Assembly (NCBI GenBank): GCA_041495845.1
Contig: JBGQDM010000013.1
Span: 1 to 46,554 of the forward strand
Source: JBGQDM01 sp041495845
Lineage (GTDB): Bacteria > Acidobacteriota > Terriglobia > Terriglobales > Acidobacteriaceae
DNA length: 46,554 nucleotides
Reading direction: 5' to 3'
Shown here: positions 8,445 through 16,198 of the stretch, one piece after another
Layout of the letters: every line of letters starts with the position of its first letter
Numbering within the stretch: the stretch's first letter is position 1
The notes under the pieces: generated by a model
Databases searched by the model: none
What the model saw: only the letters and a program-made list of their open reading frames with translations
Told to the model about the DNA's origin: nothing
Position numbers and translations under genes: made by a program

Positions 8445-9890
8445 TTACGAATGCTTGACCACTTCCTCTGCTCGGCTCAGCTCCAGGGCCACGTTCTTCC
8501 GTCGCCCATAGACAAAAAAGAAGAACGCCGCCAGCCCGACAAAAAACACGGTTCCGCCCACCATCTTGAGCTCATACAACTTCAGCGACGTAATCTGCTG
8601 CGCTGGAAAAAACGCCAGCAGAATCCCCAGCGTTGTTGTCACCAGGCCGCTTGCTCCCGCCAGGCCCAGGGTGCTCCGCCGATACACGCCTTTGCCTTCG
8701 TTGGCCCGCGCCGCAAAAACGAGTAGCGCAGCGAACATGTAAAGAAACGGCACCAACTGCAGCACCACCGCCAGCGACAGCATGGTCTGGAACGTCTCTT
8801 GCACACCCGCACCGCCCAGAAAATTCAAAACTACCAGCAACATCGAAACCGTGGCGTGGACAATCAACGCTCCATACGGCGTCGCATACTTCGGATGGAC
8901 TCGCCCCAGCCACGCGGGCATGTAAGAGTCCAATCCTGCCACAAACGGGATGCGCGCCGATCCTGCCAGCCAGGCTGATCCAATCCCCGCGATCGACAAG
9001 CTCAGCAGCAGGGCAAACGGCGCCACAATCCAATTCACGCCCACTCCAGCCGCCATATGCTGGACCGCCTGCACAATCCCCTGCAACACGCTGATGTCGT
9101 TTTTTCCGACGGCCACTAGCAGTGTCAATGTGGCCGTCACGTACAGCGCTCCGGAGATCACGCCGCCCCAGGCGACCGCGCCGGGCAAAGTCCGCCGCGG
9201 GTCCCGAATCTCATCTCCCATCACCGACGCCAGTTCCAGACCCACCAGCCCAAAGCAAATCACGCCAAATGAATTCAGCACAAAGCGCGGATCCGCCGGA
9301 ATCCTGAAGTCCACGTTGGCCAGCGAGAGTCCTTGCCTCAGCGCCACCGCCACGCCCAGAATCGCCAGCACCGCCGCGGCAATCGCCGTGCCCACGCCGC
9401 CGACGTTGTTAATCCACTTGCCCACACCCAAGCCAACAATGTTCAACACCACCAACACGGCCAGCAGCGCCGCCGAAGCCCCCAGCGCGAAGAGCTTGTT
9501 GTCCGCCAGCCCGCCATGCCCTGGCCCCAGTACAAACACTGACACGCCGACGAAATACAGCATGACCGTCGGCACGTACAACATGTTGTTCGTCCAGTAG
9601 CACCAGCCGGAGAGAAACCCATGGAAGTCGCCGAACACCTCCTTGGCCCAGAGGTAGACTCCACCCTCTCCGGGATAGCGGTGTGCCAACTCAATCACGG
9701 CAATCCCCTGCGGCCAGAAAAAGAGCAGCAGCGAGACCAGCCACAGCCAGATGGTGACGCCCCCGTTGGCGGCGATCGAGGGCAGCACATTGAGGTTGAA
9801 TACCGCGACCACAAACAGCAGCACCAGGTCCCAACGCCCGAGGACGCGTTTCAGGTGGGGCTGGTTCGCCTCGGCTTCACTAGCTGTCAA
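8445..9890 (-). CDS. APC-family amino acid/polyamine permease
   Basis: A 481-residue inner-membrane protein with about twelve hydrophobic helices. The first helix carries the VLPSIAANGG break typical of the amino acid-polyamine-organocation superfamily, and the helix-6 region FGLVGLELASVMGDEIRDPRRTLP matches the conserved family motif. It should import an amine or amino acid by proton or sodium symport, as PuuP does for putrescine. The start codon is TTG 9890, preceded at good spacing by AAGGAG; no better start is seen. It sits between a class-III aminotransferase and the aldehyde dehydrogenase with gaps of 27 and 23 bp. This locus also encodes a PotABCD importer, so two polyamine uptake routes appear to coexist. 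Confidence 0.9.
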   Translation of the reverse strand: MTASEAEANQPHLKRVLGRWDLVLLFVVAVFNLNVLPSIAANGGVTIWLWLVSLLLFFWPQGIAVIELAHRYPGEGGVYLWAKEVFGDFHGFLSGWCYWTNNMLYVPTVMLYFVGVSVFVLGPGHGGLADNKLFALGASAALLAVLVVLNIVGLGVGKWINNVGGVGTAIAAAVLAILGVAVALRQGLSLANVDFRIPADPRFVLNSFGVICFGLVGLELASVMGDEIRDPRRTLPGAVAWGGVISGALYVTATLTLLVAVGKNDISVLQGIVQAVQHMAAGVGVNWIVAPFALLLSLSIAGIGSAWLAGSARIPFVAGLDSYMPAWLGRVHPKYATPYGALIVHATVSMLLVVLNFLGGAGVQETFQTMLSLAVVLQLVPFLYMFAALLVFAARANEGKGVYRRSTLGLAGASGLVTTTLGILLAFFPAQQITSLKLYELKMVGGTVFFVGLAAFFFFVYGRRKNVALELSRAEEVVKHS

Positions 9891-9917
9891 ACGCTGCTCC
9901 TTGGCCCCGGATTGCTT

Positions 9918-11300
9918 CTAGTGCGCGCCCACCGGCACCGGATTCGCCAGCCGCTCCTGTTGCGCTGCCGCCAGCGATGCTGCGATGTCGGCAAACGCCG
10001 CCACGTGCTTGGCAATGTCCGCTTCGGTGTGTTGCACCGAAATCGTCCACTGCTCATCCCACCAGTAGGGTTGCGGCATCACGCCCCGGTTCACCATGCC
10101 AAACCAGTAGTGCCGCCACAGATCAATGTCAATCGCTTCCCAGTCGCGATAGTTCATGATCTCTTTGGGATAGAACATCAGCGCGCCGTTCGCGCCCGCC
10201 ACGGCGATGTAGGCCTGCAATCCGACCTTGGCGATGGTCTTGCGATATCCCTCCACCAGTTGCTGGCTCAGCTTTTCCACGTGCGCGTAATTTTCACGCG
10301 TCAGCACATGATGGAAGGTCGCAAGCCCGGCCGCCATGGCCACCGGGTTGGTGTTGTAGGTTCCGCCGTGAAAGACTTTGTGCTGCGAAATCAGGTCCAT
10401 CACCGACTTGTGCGCACCAAACGCGGCCAGCGAAAAGCCGCCGCCAATGGACTTCGCCAGACACACCATGTCCGGCTTCACCCCGAAATATTCCGACGCA
10501 CCACCCCAGCATAGCTTTGCGCCCGTCTTAACTTCGTCGAAGATCAGCAGCGCGCCATACTTGGTCGCCAGGGCACGCAGGCCTTCGAGGAAACCCGGCC
10601 GCGGCATGCACAAGCCCACGTTCATCAGAATCGGTTCCAGAATGATGGCCGCAATCTGCCCGGGATTTTCCCGGAACCGCCGTTCCACGCTGGCTAGATC
10701 GTTGAACGTCGCAATCGCCACATTGGCCAGACTCGCCTTGGGCACACCCATGCCGCCGGGCACCGACGTTGGCGCATTGATGTCGCCATAGTCCGGCGCA
10801 TGCGGCTTCACACTCACCAGCGCCGCATCGTGCAGCCCGTGATAGGCGCCTTCGAATTTGATGATCTTGTCGCGTCCGGTTGCCGCCCGCGCCATGCGGA
10901 TGCCATGCATGGTCACTTCCGTGCCGCTATTGCCAAAGCGCACCATCTCCACCGGAAAGCGCCCGCAGATTTCCTCCGCCAGTTGCCATTCCATGTCGTG
11001 CGGCATGCCAAACATCGTGCCCGTATGCAGCCGGGCTTCCACCGCCTTCATCACCGCCGGGTGGCAATGCCCAGCCATCAGCGCGCCAAAGGTCAGGTTG
11101 TGATCGATGTATTCGTTGCCGTCGAGATCGCGGAATTTGCTGCCGCTCGCGTCTTTGACAAAGATCGGATACGGATCGTAAGCGCGGTAATTGCTGGCCA
11201 CTCCCAGCGGTAAACGCTTCAGGTTTTTCTTGTACGCTTCGGCGGACTTCGGAGTCCGCCGCTCGAAGGTTGCGAGCTCTTTCTTCAGATCGGGATACAT
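9918..11300 (-). CDS. Glutamate-semialdehyde-aminomutase-like class-III aminotransferase
   Basis: A 460-residue PLP enzyme of the class-III group closest in look to glutamate-1-semialdehyde 2,1-aminomutase (HemL-like): VRFGNSGTEVTMHGIRMARAATGRDKIIKFEGAYHG, the Asp in LLIFDEVKTG and the PLP Lys283 in CLAKSIGGGFS. The position after a TonB receptor and before a permease and dehydrogenase argues against haem synthesis. It more likely transaminates an amine such as putrescine or a diamine. I chose ATG 11300, preceded by TGGAGC at good spacing, rather than ATG 11339, which lies just beyond a strong hairpin. The C-terminal ~60 residues (WRHYWFGMVNRGVMPQ and following) are well conserved in look, so the gene seems intact. 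Confidence 0.88.
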   Translation of the reverse strand: MYPDLKKELATFERRTPKSAEAYKKNLKRLPLGVASNYRAYDPYPIFVKDASGSKFRDLDGNEYIDHNLTFGALMAGHCHPAVMKAVEARLHTGTMFGMPHDMEWQLAEEICGRFPVEMVRFGNSGTEVTMHGIRMARAATGRDKIIKFEGAYHGLHDAALVSVKPHAPDYGDINAPTSVPGGMGVPKASLANVAIATFNDLASVERRFRENPGQIAAIILEPILMNVGLCMPRPGFLEGLRALATKYGALLIFDEVKTGAKLCWGGASEYFGVKPDMVCLAKSIGGGFSLAAFGAHKSVMDLISQHKVFHGGTYNTNPVAMAAGLATFHHVLTRENYAHVEKLSQQLVEGYRKTIAKVGLQAYIAVAGANGALMFYPKEIMNYRDWEAIDIDLWRHYWFGMVNRGVMPQPYWWDEQWTISVQHTEADIAKHVAAFADIAASLAAAQQERLANPVPVGAH

Positions 11301-11346
11301 CAGATTGCTCCAGGAATCACCGGCCGGCAGGGCGGCCATTAGAATG

Positions 11347-11373
11347 CCCGGGCAGCCGCAGGGGCTGCCCGGG
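11347..11373 (-). terminator. Strong 11-bp hairpin between receptor and catabolic genes
   Basis: CCCGGGCAGCC and GGCTGCCCGGG form a perfect 11-bp stem with a five-base loop, 8 bases after the TonB-receptor stop codon on the minus strand. No T-run follows, so it is either an inefficient terminator or an RNA processing/stability element. It could make the receptor transcript more abundant than the downstream enzyme transcript. Confidence 0.55.
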
Positions 11374-11381
11374 TCTAGAAC

Positions 11382-14300
11382 TTAGAAGTACAGCTTCAGC
11401 GCAAGTTGCATCAATCGTGGATCAGCAGCGCGTTTCACCCGGCCAAAGTCCGACCCGTCGCTGAAAATTCCATCCGGATTGAAAAACTTCGTGTGGTTGC
11501 CCACGTTGAGGATGTCCAGGCGAAATTCTGTGCGAAAGCGTTCATTGATGGTGGTGTTCTTCTGCACGGAAATGTCGGTGTTGTTCAGGCCAGGACCGCA
11601 GCAGATCGTGCGTGGCGCGCTGCCTTGGGTGCCGCTAGTCTGGACATCAAATGAGCTGGGGTCGAACCCAAGGTTACCCTCGGCTCGCGGGTCGAGTTTC
11701 TTGAACGGCTTTACCAAGTCGGGATAGGTGGCGGAGGCGAACCCCGCAAAGTTGCCTTGCAGAGTTTCGTCGCCGTAAGAAAAAATGCGGATCGGGAACC
11801 CGGTCTGGAACTGCGTGATCCCAGAAACCGCCCAGCCGTTGAGCAACTTCCCGGCGAAGCCGGAATACTTGCGGATTGGCAGCTCCCAGTAGTAGCTGGC
11901 CACGAACCGGTGCCGAGCGTCAAACAATGAGCCTGACCGCGTCCGCCGGAAATTGTTGGGATCGAGGAAGTCTTCGAAACTCGAGGCTTGGTCAATGGAC
12001 TTGCTCCACGTGTACGCCACCTGGGCCTGCAAGCCACGCGAGAAGCGCTTGTCCAGACTCACCTGCAACGAGTTATAGGACGAATTTGCGATGCTGTCCT
12101 CGGCGAAGATATTCGAAAACACCGGAATTCCGTCCGCCGGGCAGCCCGCCCCCGTCAGGGGATTGCAGTTGGGCGAAGAGAACGGTCGTATGCCCACCAG
12201 AGTGATCGGGGTTCCGCCTGGGGGGACACCGCCCCCTCTGACAACGGGTGCCGCGGCGCCCGTCACCACCGATCCGTTCGGCAGGGTTAGCGTCTGCCCC
12301 GCCGGCAGCGTGAATTGATAGGCCGAGTCTTCGCCAAATGGTCCGCAACCGAGTTTGTTACCATTGACATCCACCACCCCCTGCACGCCGAGGTTGTGGA
12401 TATCGAGGCAAGTCTGCGGATTGGCCCGGTTGATGTCATAACTTGCCAACAACCGGTGCCCTTGTGAACCCACATAGCCAATCTGCAACTGCAGGTCCCT
12501 GGTGAGCTCGTGCTGGATGTTGAGGTTGTACTGGGCGGCATACTGCGACCGCTGCTTCGGTTGGAACTGACCAAACAACAGGATGGGCCGGTACACTGCC
12601 CAGTCCAGCGGCTGATTGCGCGGTGGGTCGAGGATTCCGTTGGCGCCGTTGGGGGCGACGCTTCCGTCCTGGGCCACAAACGGGGTATTAAACAGCGGGC
12701 TTGTCAGGCTCAAACTCACACCAAACGGTGGCTCCGCGCTGAATTGTTCGAGGACCAACTGTTCCACTGGGTTATAGAAAAGTCCCCAGCCGGCGCGGAT
12801 GCTGGTCTTGCCATTACCCCGCGGGTCCCAGGCAATTCCAATTCGCGGCGCAAAGGAGTGGTAGTAGGTCTGGGTCAGCCCGTCAGGAATTCCTTTATCT
12901 CCAGGCACCACTAGCCCGGTCGGAAACACTGAAGCGCAATCGTTTGATCCCGTGTCCAGGCAAGGGTAGATCTGCGTTGCTTGCCCTGGCCGGAACGTCT
13001 GCAGACGCTTGCCCACGTCCTTGAGCGGGGTGTTCAGCTCCCAGCGCAGTCCGTAATTCAACGTAATGTTGTGCCGCAGCTTCCAGCTGTCCTGCGCAAA
13101 CAGATACAGCGAAGTCGTGCGCACGTTCTCGCTGTTGGCAGATCCCTGCTGATACTGGTCTGGCAAGCCCAGCAGGTAGTTCGGATAAAAATTCTGGGTG
13201 AACGTGTTGATGTCTTGCGTATCGGTCGCGGTAAAGAACCCGGGATCATTTCCACTCTGGTTGGGGTCACACTTCTGAGTGGTGTCGTCCAACACGCAAT
13301 TCCCGAAGTAGTTGTAGAATCCGCTGACTTCGAAGTACAGCGTTTGGTCAAAGCGCATACGGCGAACGTCACCCCCGAACTTCATGGTGTGGTTGCCCTT
13401 GACCCAGGTCAGGCTGTCCGTCCACTGGAAGGAGTTCCCCACTTGAGGGAGCTCGCCTTCAAAGTTGTTGCCGAGGGTGAAGCCACCGGACACTGCAACG
13501 TCAGGCACACCTTCCCGTCCTGCACCCAGCCCCGGCGTAATGCCGGCCTTGCCCGGCGCGATACCGCTCGCCGTAATGATGTCGTTGATTGCCTGCGAGT
13601 CCGAAGTGCCGGTAAAGCAAAAAGCTGATGCCGCAGACGTGCACGAATCCGTAACCAGGTTTGTCTTCTCGGAATGGTTCGCCGTCTTCTGTCCTTCCCG
13701 CATGAAGCTAAAGCGCGCTTCGTTCACAATGGCGTTGCTCACCGTCCACGTGTGGCTCAGGTTGATTTGCTGGTAGCGGTTGCGCGCGGCCGCACCGAAC
13801 CCCGGAACATTTGCGCCTGCCGCCTGGAAGTTGTTGAAGGGCTCAAAATTGGTATTGTCCGTGAAATAGTAGTACGCCGAAAAATTCTGCTTGTCGTTGA
13901 TGCGATGGTCAATGCGCAGCGTCCCCTGGTCTTGCCGGTGTTTCCGGTTCAACACCGCCTGGAAAAAGTCGCCGGCGTTGGCTCCGGGCACGAAGCGGTT
14001 CATCAGGTCCACAGCCACGGGGTCCTGACATTCTGTTGGAATCGCGTTGGTGGGAAAGATGGCACTCCAGTTCGCTCCCTGCGACGGCGTCAGCCCGCCG
14101 AGTGCATTGATCGCGCCGGTGCAGCCCGGCCTCCCATTGAGCAAGTCCGCCACGGTCGAGTCTTTGATCGCACCAACGAACATTGGGTTGGGGCCGTCCG
14201 CAGAGAAATCACCGTTTCGTTCCCCGGTGGTTCCCCCAATGTCCCCCGTCGGCACCGCCACCGTATCTCCCGACCGCCCCTGTCGAATCCGATCGCCTTC

Positions 14301-15212
14301 GTACGTCAGGAAGAAAAAGGTATGGTCCTTGCGAACCGGCCCGCCGAACGTGAACCCAAACTGGTTTTGGTGGTAGGCGCCCTTGGTATTGTCGAAAAAG
14401 CCTCTGGCATTGAGCTTGTCGTTGCGGAGAAATTCGTACACGTTGCCGTGGAACTGATTGCCGCCCGACTTGGTCACCACGTTGACCACCGACCCGGAAT
14501 TCCGTCCATACTCGGCGTCAAACGCATTCGTCAAAATGCGGAACTCCTCCACCGCATCGGGACTCGGTTGCACGGTTGGAGTATTCACAAACAGGTCATT
14601 CGCGTCGCCACCGTTCACGCTGAAGTTGTTGGCGCGCCCGCGGCCACCGTTGACCGAAACAGATCCTGCGTTGTCACTCCCGGCATAAAGATCCGCGCCC
14701 ACCTGCGACTGCACCCCCGGCTGCAACGACAGGAACTGGTATGTGTTGCGCTGGCTCAAAGGCAGCTGCGCAATCGAGCGGTCATTAATCACGGCTCCGA
14801 GCTGCGTGCTGCTGGTATCCACCAGCGGCGCTTCCGAGGTCACTTCCACTACCTCTTTGGCCTCGCCCAGTTGCAGCGTCAGGTTCAAGGACAGCACTTG
14901 GCTCAGTTGCAGCGTGATTTGCCGCCGCACCACCTTCTTGAACCCTGGGAGGTCCACCTCAACCCGGTAATCGCCGACCGGCACTTCCAGAAAAATGTAA
15001 TCCCCGCCCTCGTTGGTCACCGACTCGCGCTTGATGCCGTTCTCTTCGTTGATCAGAGCAACCTTCGCTCCGGCGAGTACCGCGCCGGTCTGGTCACTCA
15101 CCCGGCCTTGAATACGGCCGCTGGTGCCCTGGGCAAACAAGTTGACGGTGAGAACGGCTGCGAACAGGCACACTAGCAGCGCTTTGACGCGCCGCGACTT
15201 CGACGGATGCAT
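11382..15212 (-). CDS. TonB-dependent outer-membrane receptor with carboxypeptidase-regulatory domain
   Basis: A 1276-residue outer-membrane protein. A signal peptide (about 1-27, ending LFAQG) is followed by a CarboxypepD_reg/Cna-B-like domain (about 31-115: GRIQGRVSDQTGAVLAGAKV). Next come a plug-like region (about 120-240, with VNGGRGRANNFSVNGGDAND) and a long beta-barrel ending in the terminal Phe of LALKLYF. A GGAGG ribosome site precedes ATG 15212. This architecture is characteristic of Acidobacteriota, where such receptors exist in many copies per genome and substrates are mostly unknown. It heads the leftward operon of amine-degrading enzymes and diverges from the regulator/Pot operon. 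It may import the compound degraded here or an oligomeric precursor; that link is inferred from position only. Confidence 0.92.
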   Translation of the reverse strand: MHPSKSRRVKALLVCLFAAVLTVNLFAQGTSGRIQGRVSDQTGAVLAGAKVALINEENGIKRESVTNEGGDYIFLEVPVGDYRVEVDLPGFKKVVRRQITLQLSQVLSLNLTLQLGEAKEVVEVTSEAPLVDTSSTQLGAVINDRSIAQLPLSQRNTYQFLSLQPGVQSQVGADLYAGSDNAGSVSVNGGRGRANNFSVNGGDANDLFVNTPTVQPSPDAVEEFRILTNAFDAEYGRNSGSVVNVVTKSGGNQFHGNVYEFLRNDKLNARGFFDNTKGAYHQNQFGFTFGGPVRKDHTFFFLTYEGDRIRQGRSGDTVAVPTGDIGGTTGERNGDFSADGPNPMFVGAIKDSTVADLLNGRPGCTGAINALGGLTPSQGANWSAIFPTNAIPTECQDPVAVDLMNRFVPGANAGDFFQAVLNRKHRQDQGTLRIDHRINDKQNFSAYYYFTDNTNFEPFNNFQAAGANVPGFGAAARNRYQQINLSHTWTVSNAIVNEARFSFMREGQKTANHSEKTNLVTDSCTSAASAFCFTGTSDSQAINDIITASGIAPGKAGITPGLGAGREGVPDVAVSGGFTLGNNFEGELPQVGNSFQWTDSLTWVKGNHTMKFGGDVRRMRFDQTLYFEVSGFYNYFGNCVLDDTTQKCDPNQSGNDPGFFTATDTQDINTFTQNFYPNYLLGLPDQYQQGSANSENVRTTSLYLFAQDSWKLRHNITLNYGLRWELNTPLKDVGKRLQTFRPGQATQIYPCLDTGSNDCASVFPTGLVVPGDKGIPDGLTQTYYHSFAPRIGIAWDPRGNGKTSIRAGWGLFYNPVEQLVLEQFSAEPPFGVSLSLTSPLFNTPFVAQDGSVAPNGANGILDPPRNQPLDWAVYRPILLFGQFQPKQRSQYAAQYNLNIQHELTRDLQLQIGYVGSQGHRLLASYDINRANPQTCLDIHNLGVQGVVDVNGNKLGCGPFGEDSAYQFTLPAGQTLTLPNGSVVTGAAAPVVRGGGVPPGGTPITLVGIRPFSSPNCNPLTGAGCPADGIPVFSNIFAEDSIANSSYNSLQVSLDKRFSRGLQAQVAYTWSKSIDQASSFEDFLDPNNFRRTRSGSLFDARHRFVASYYWELPIRKYSGFAGKLLNGWAVSGITQFQTGFPIRIFSYGDETLQGNFAGFASATYPDLVKPFKKLDPRAEGNLGFDPSSFDVQTSGTQGSAPRTICCGPGLNNTDISVQKNTTINERFRTEFRLDILNVGNHTKFFNPDGIFSDGSDFGRVKRAADPRLMQLALKLYF

Positions 15213-15253
15213 GGGAACCCTCCGGGGTGGAGCGTTTTCACGACGGTAGCAGC

Positions 15254-15292
15254 TTGCGCACTGCGCAAACCTTGCTATAATCGCGCAAGGTT
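15254..15292 (+). promoter_or_regulatory. Regulator promoter embedded in two operator-like dyads
   Basis: TTGCGC (15254-15259), a 16-bp spacer and TATAAT (15276-15281) make a good sigma-70-type promoter about 36 bases upstream of ATG 15324 (predicted start point near 15288). The -35 box begins the perfect dyad TTGCGC-ACT-GCGCAA (15254-15268). The -10 box forms the centre of a second dyad, AACCTTGC-N9-GCAAGGTT (15268-15292). Both dyads share TTGC/GCAA half-sites. A protein bound here would occlude the promoter, so autoregulation by the adjacent MerR/XRE/cupin protein is the simplest reading. The same region is upstream of the divergent TonB receptor, whose own promoter I cannot pick out. Confidence 0.7.
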
Positions 15293-15323
15293 ATTGAACC
15301 GGCGGCGGACTGTCAAGCGAAAA

Positions 15324-16169
15324 ATGCCCGCATTCCCGCCGCTCCCGCATCCCGTGACCGCCACTCCGCACAATTCGCCGGCCGCCAAACCTTACTTGAA
15401 AATCGGCGACGTGGCCCGTCTCGTCGGCGTCTCCCCTTCGGTCATCCGTTCCTGGGAAAGCCTCGGCCTCACCCGCCCGCAGCGCACCGCCAGCCGCTAC
15501 CGCCTGTATAGCGATCAAGATGTCAAACTGCTCAAACGCGCCCGCTATCTCCGCAAAGTTCGCGGCCTCAATGCGCCGGCCATCATCGAGGCGCTGCGTC
15601 GCGACGGTCTGGTCCGCGCCAATCAGAACGGCGCTTCCCGCTCCATCGGCACGCGTCTACGCCAGTTGCGCACGCGCCGCGGCCTCTCCCTGGCCCAGGT
15701 CACACGCGCCGTAGGCATTTCGGTTGGGTTTCTCAGCGCCATCGAGCGTTCGCACATGAGTGCCTCCATCAGCACGCTGCGAAAATTGGCCCGCTTCTAT
15801 CGGTCCAACATTTTGGAGTTCTTCGACCCGAAACAGTCCAACACGCCCATTGTGACGCCCGACAAGCGCAAAGTGTTGCAGGTCGCACCGGGAATTTGCA
15901 TGGAATTGCTGGCCTTCGGCAACCCGGTGATGGAAGCCCATCTTTTCCGGGTCGCGCCCGGAGCGGGCAGCGGTGAGAGCTACACCCACGAGGGCGAAGA
16001 ATTTCTGTTCGTGCTCCGCGGCCAGTTCCAGATTGCGCTGGAGAAGGACGAATACCGCCTCAAAGGTGGAGATAGTTTTTATTTTGAAAGCATGACGCCC
16101 CATCGCTGGTCGAATCCCGGTACCAGCGAAACCCAGGTGCTGTGGATCAACACGCCGCCGACTTTCTGA
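15324..16169 (+). CDS. MerR + XRE + cupin fusion transcriptional regulator
   Basis: A 281-residue protein with three recognisable parts. A MerR-type winged helix (about 24-95) has LKIGDVARLVGVSPSVIRSWESLGL and a SRYRLYSDQDV wing. An XRE helix-turn-helix (about 108-165) has RLRQLRTRRGLSLAQVTRAVGISVGFLSAIE. A cupin_2 ligand-binding domain (about 185-279) has THEGEEFLFVLRGQFQIAL and FYFESMTPHRWSN. XRE-cupin proteins such as PuuR control putrescine use in enterobacteria, which fits the surrounding genes. Two DNA-binding domains in one chain are less usual. The coiled-coil expected of MerR dimers is largely missing and seems replaced by the XRE domain. The start at ATG 15324 lies downstream of the predicted promoter; a longer frame would start before it. 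Confidence 0.9.
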   Translation: MPAFPPLPHPVTATPHNSPAAKPYLKIGDVARLVGVSPSVIRSWESLGLTRPQRTASRYRLYSDQDVKLLKRARYLRKVRGLNAPAIIEALRRDGLVRANQNGASRSIGTRLRQLRTRRGLSLAQVTRAVGISVGFLSAIERSHMSASISTLRKLARFYRSNILEFFDPKQSNTPIVTPDKRKVLQVAPGICMELLAFGNPVMEAHLFRVAPGAGSGESYTHEGEEFLFVLRGQFQIALEKDEYRLKGGDSFYFESMTPHRWSNPGTSETQVLWINTPPTF

Positions 16170-16198
16170 AGGTCGCGGCCGAGGAACACTGGAACGTG

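Noticed and set aside
9918..11300. hemL (haem biosynthesis)
   Set aside because: The sequence is HemL-like, but the context is an amine-catabolic operon and other tetrapyrrole genes are missing.
15207..15323. N-terminal extension of the MerR-XRE-cupin regulator
   Set aside because: The extension would begin upstream of the predicted promoter and reads through the operator dyads, so ATG 15324 is preferred.
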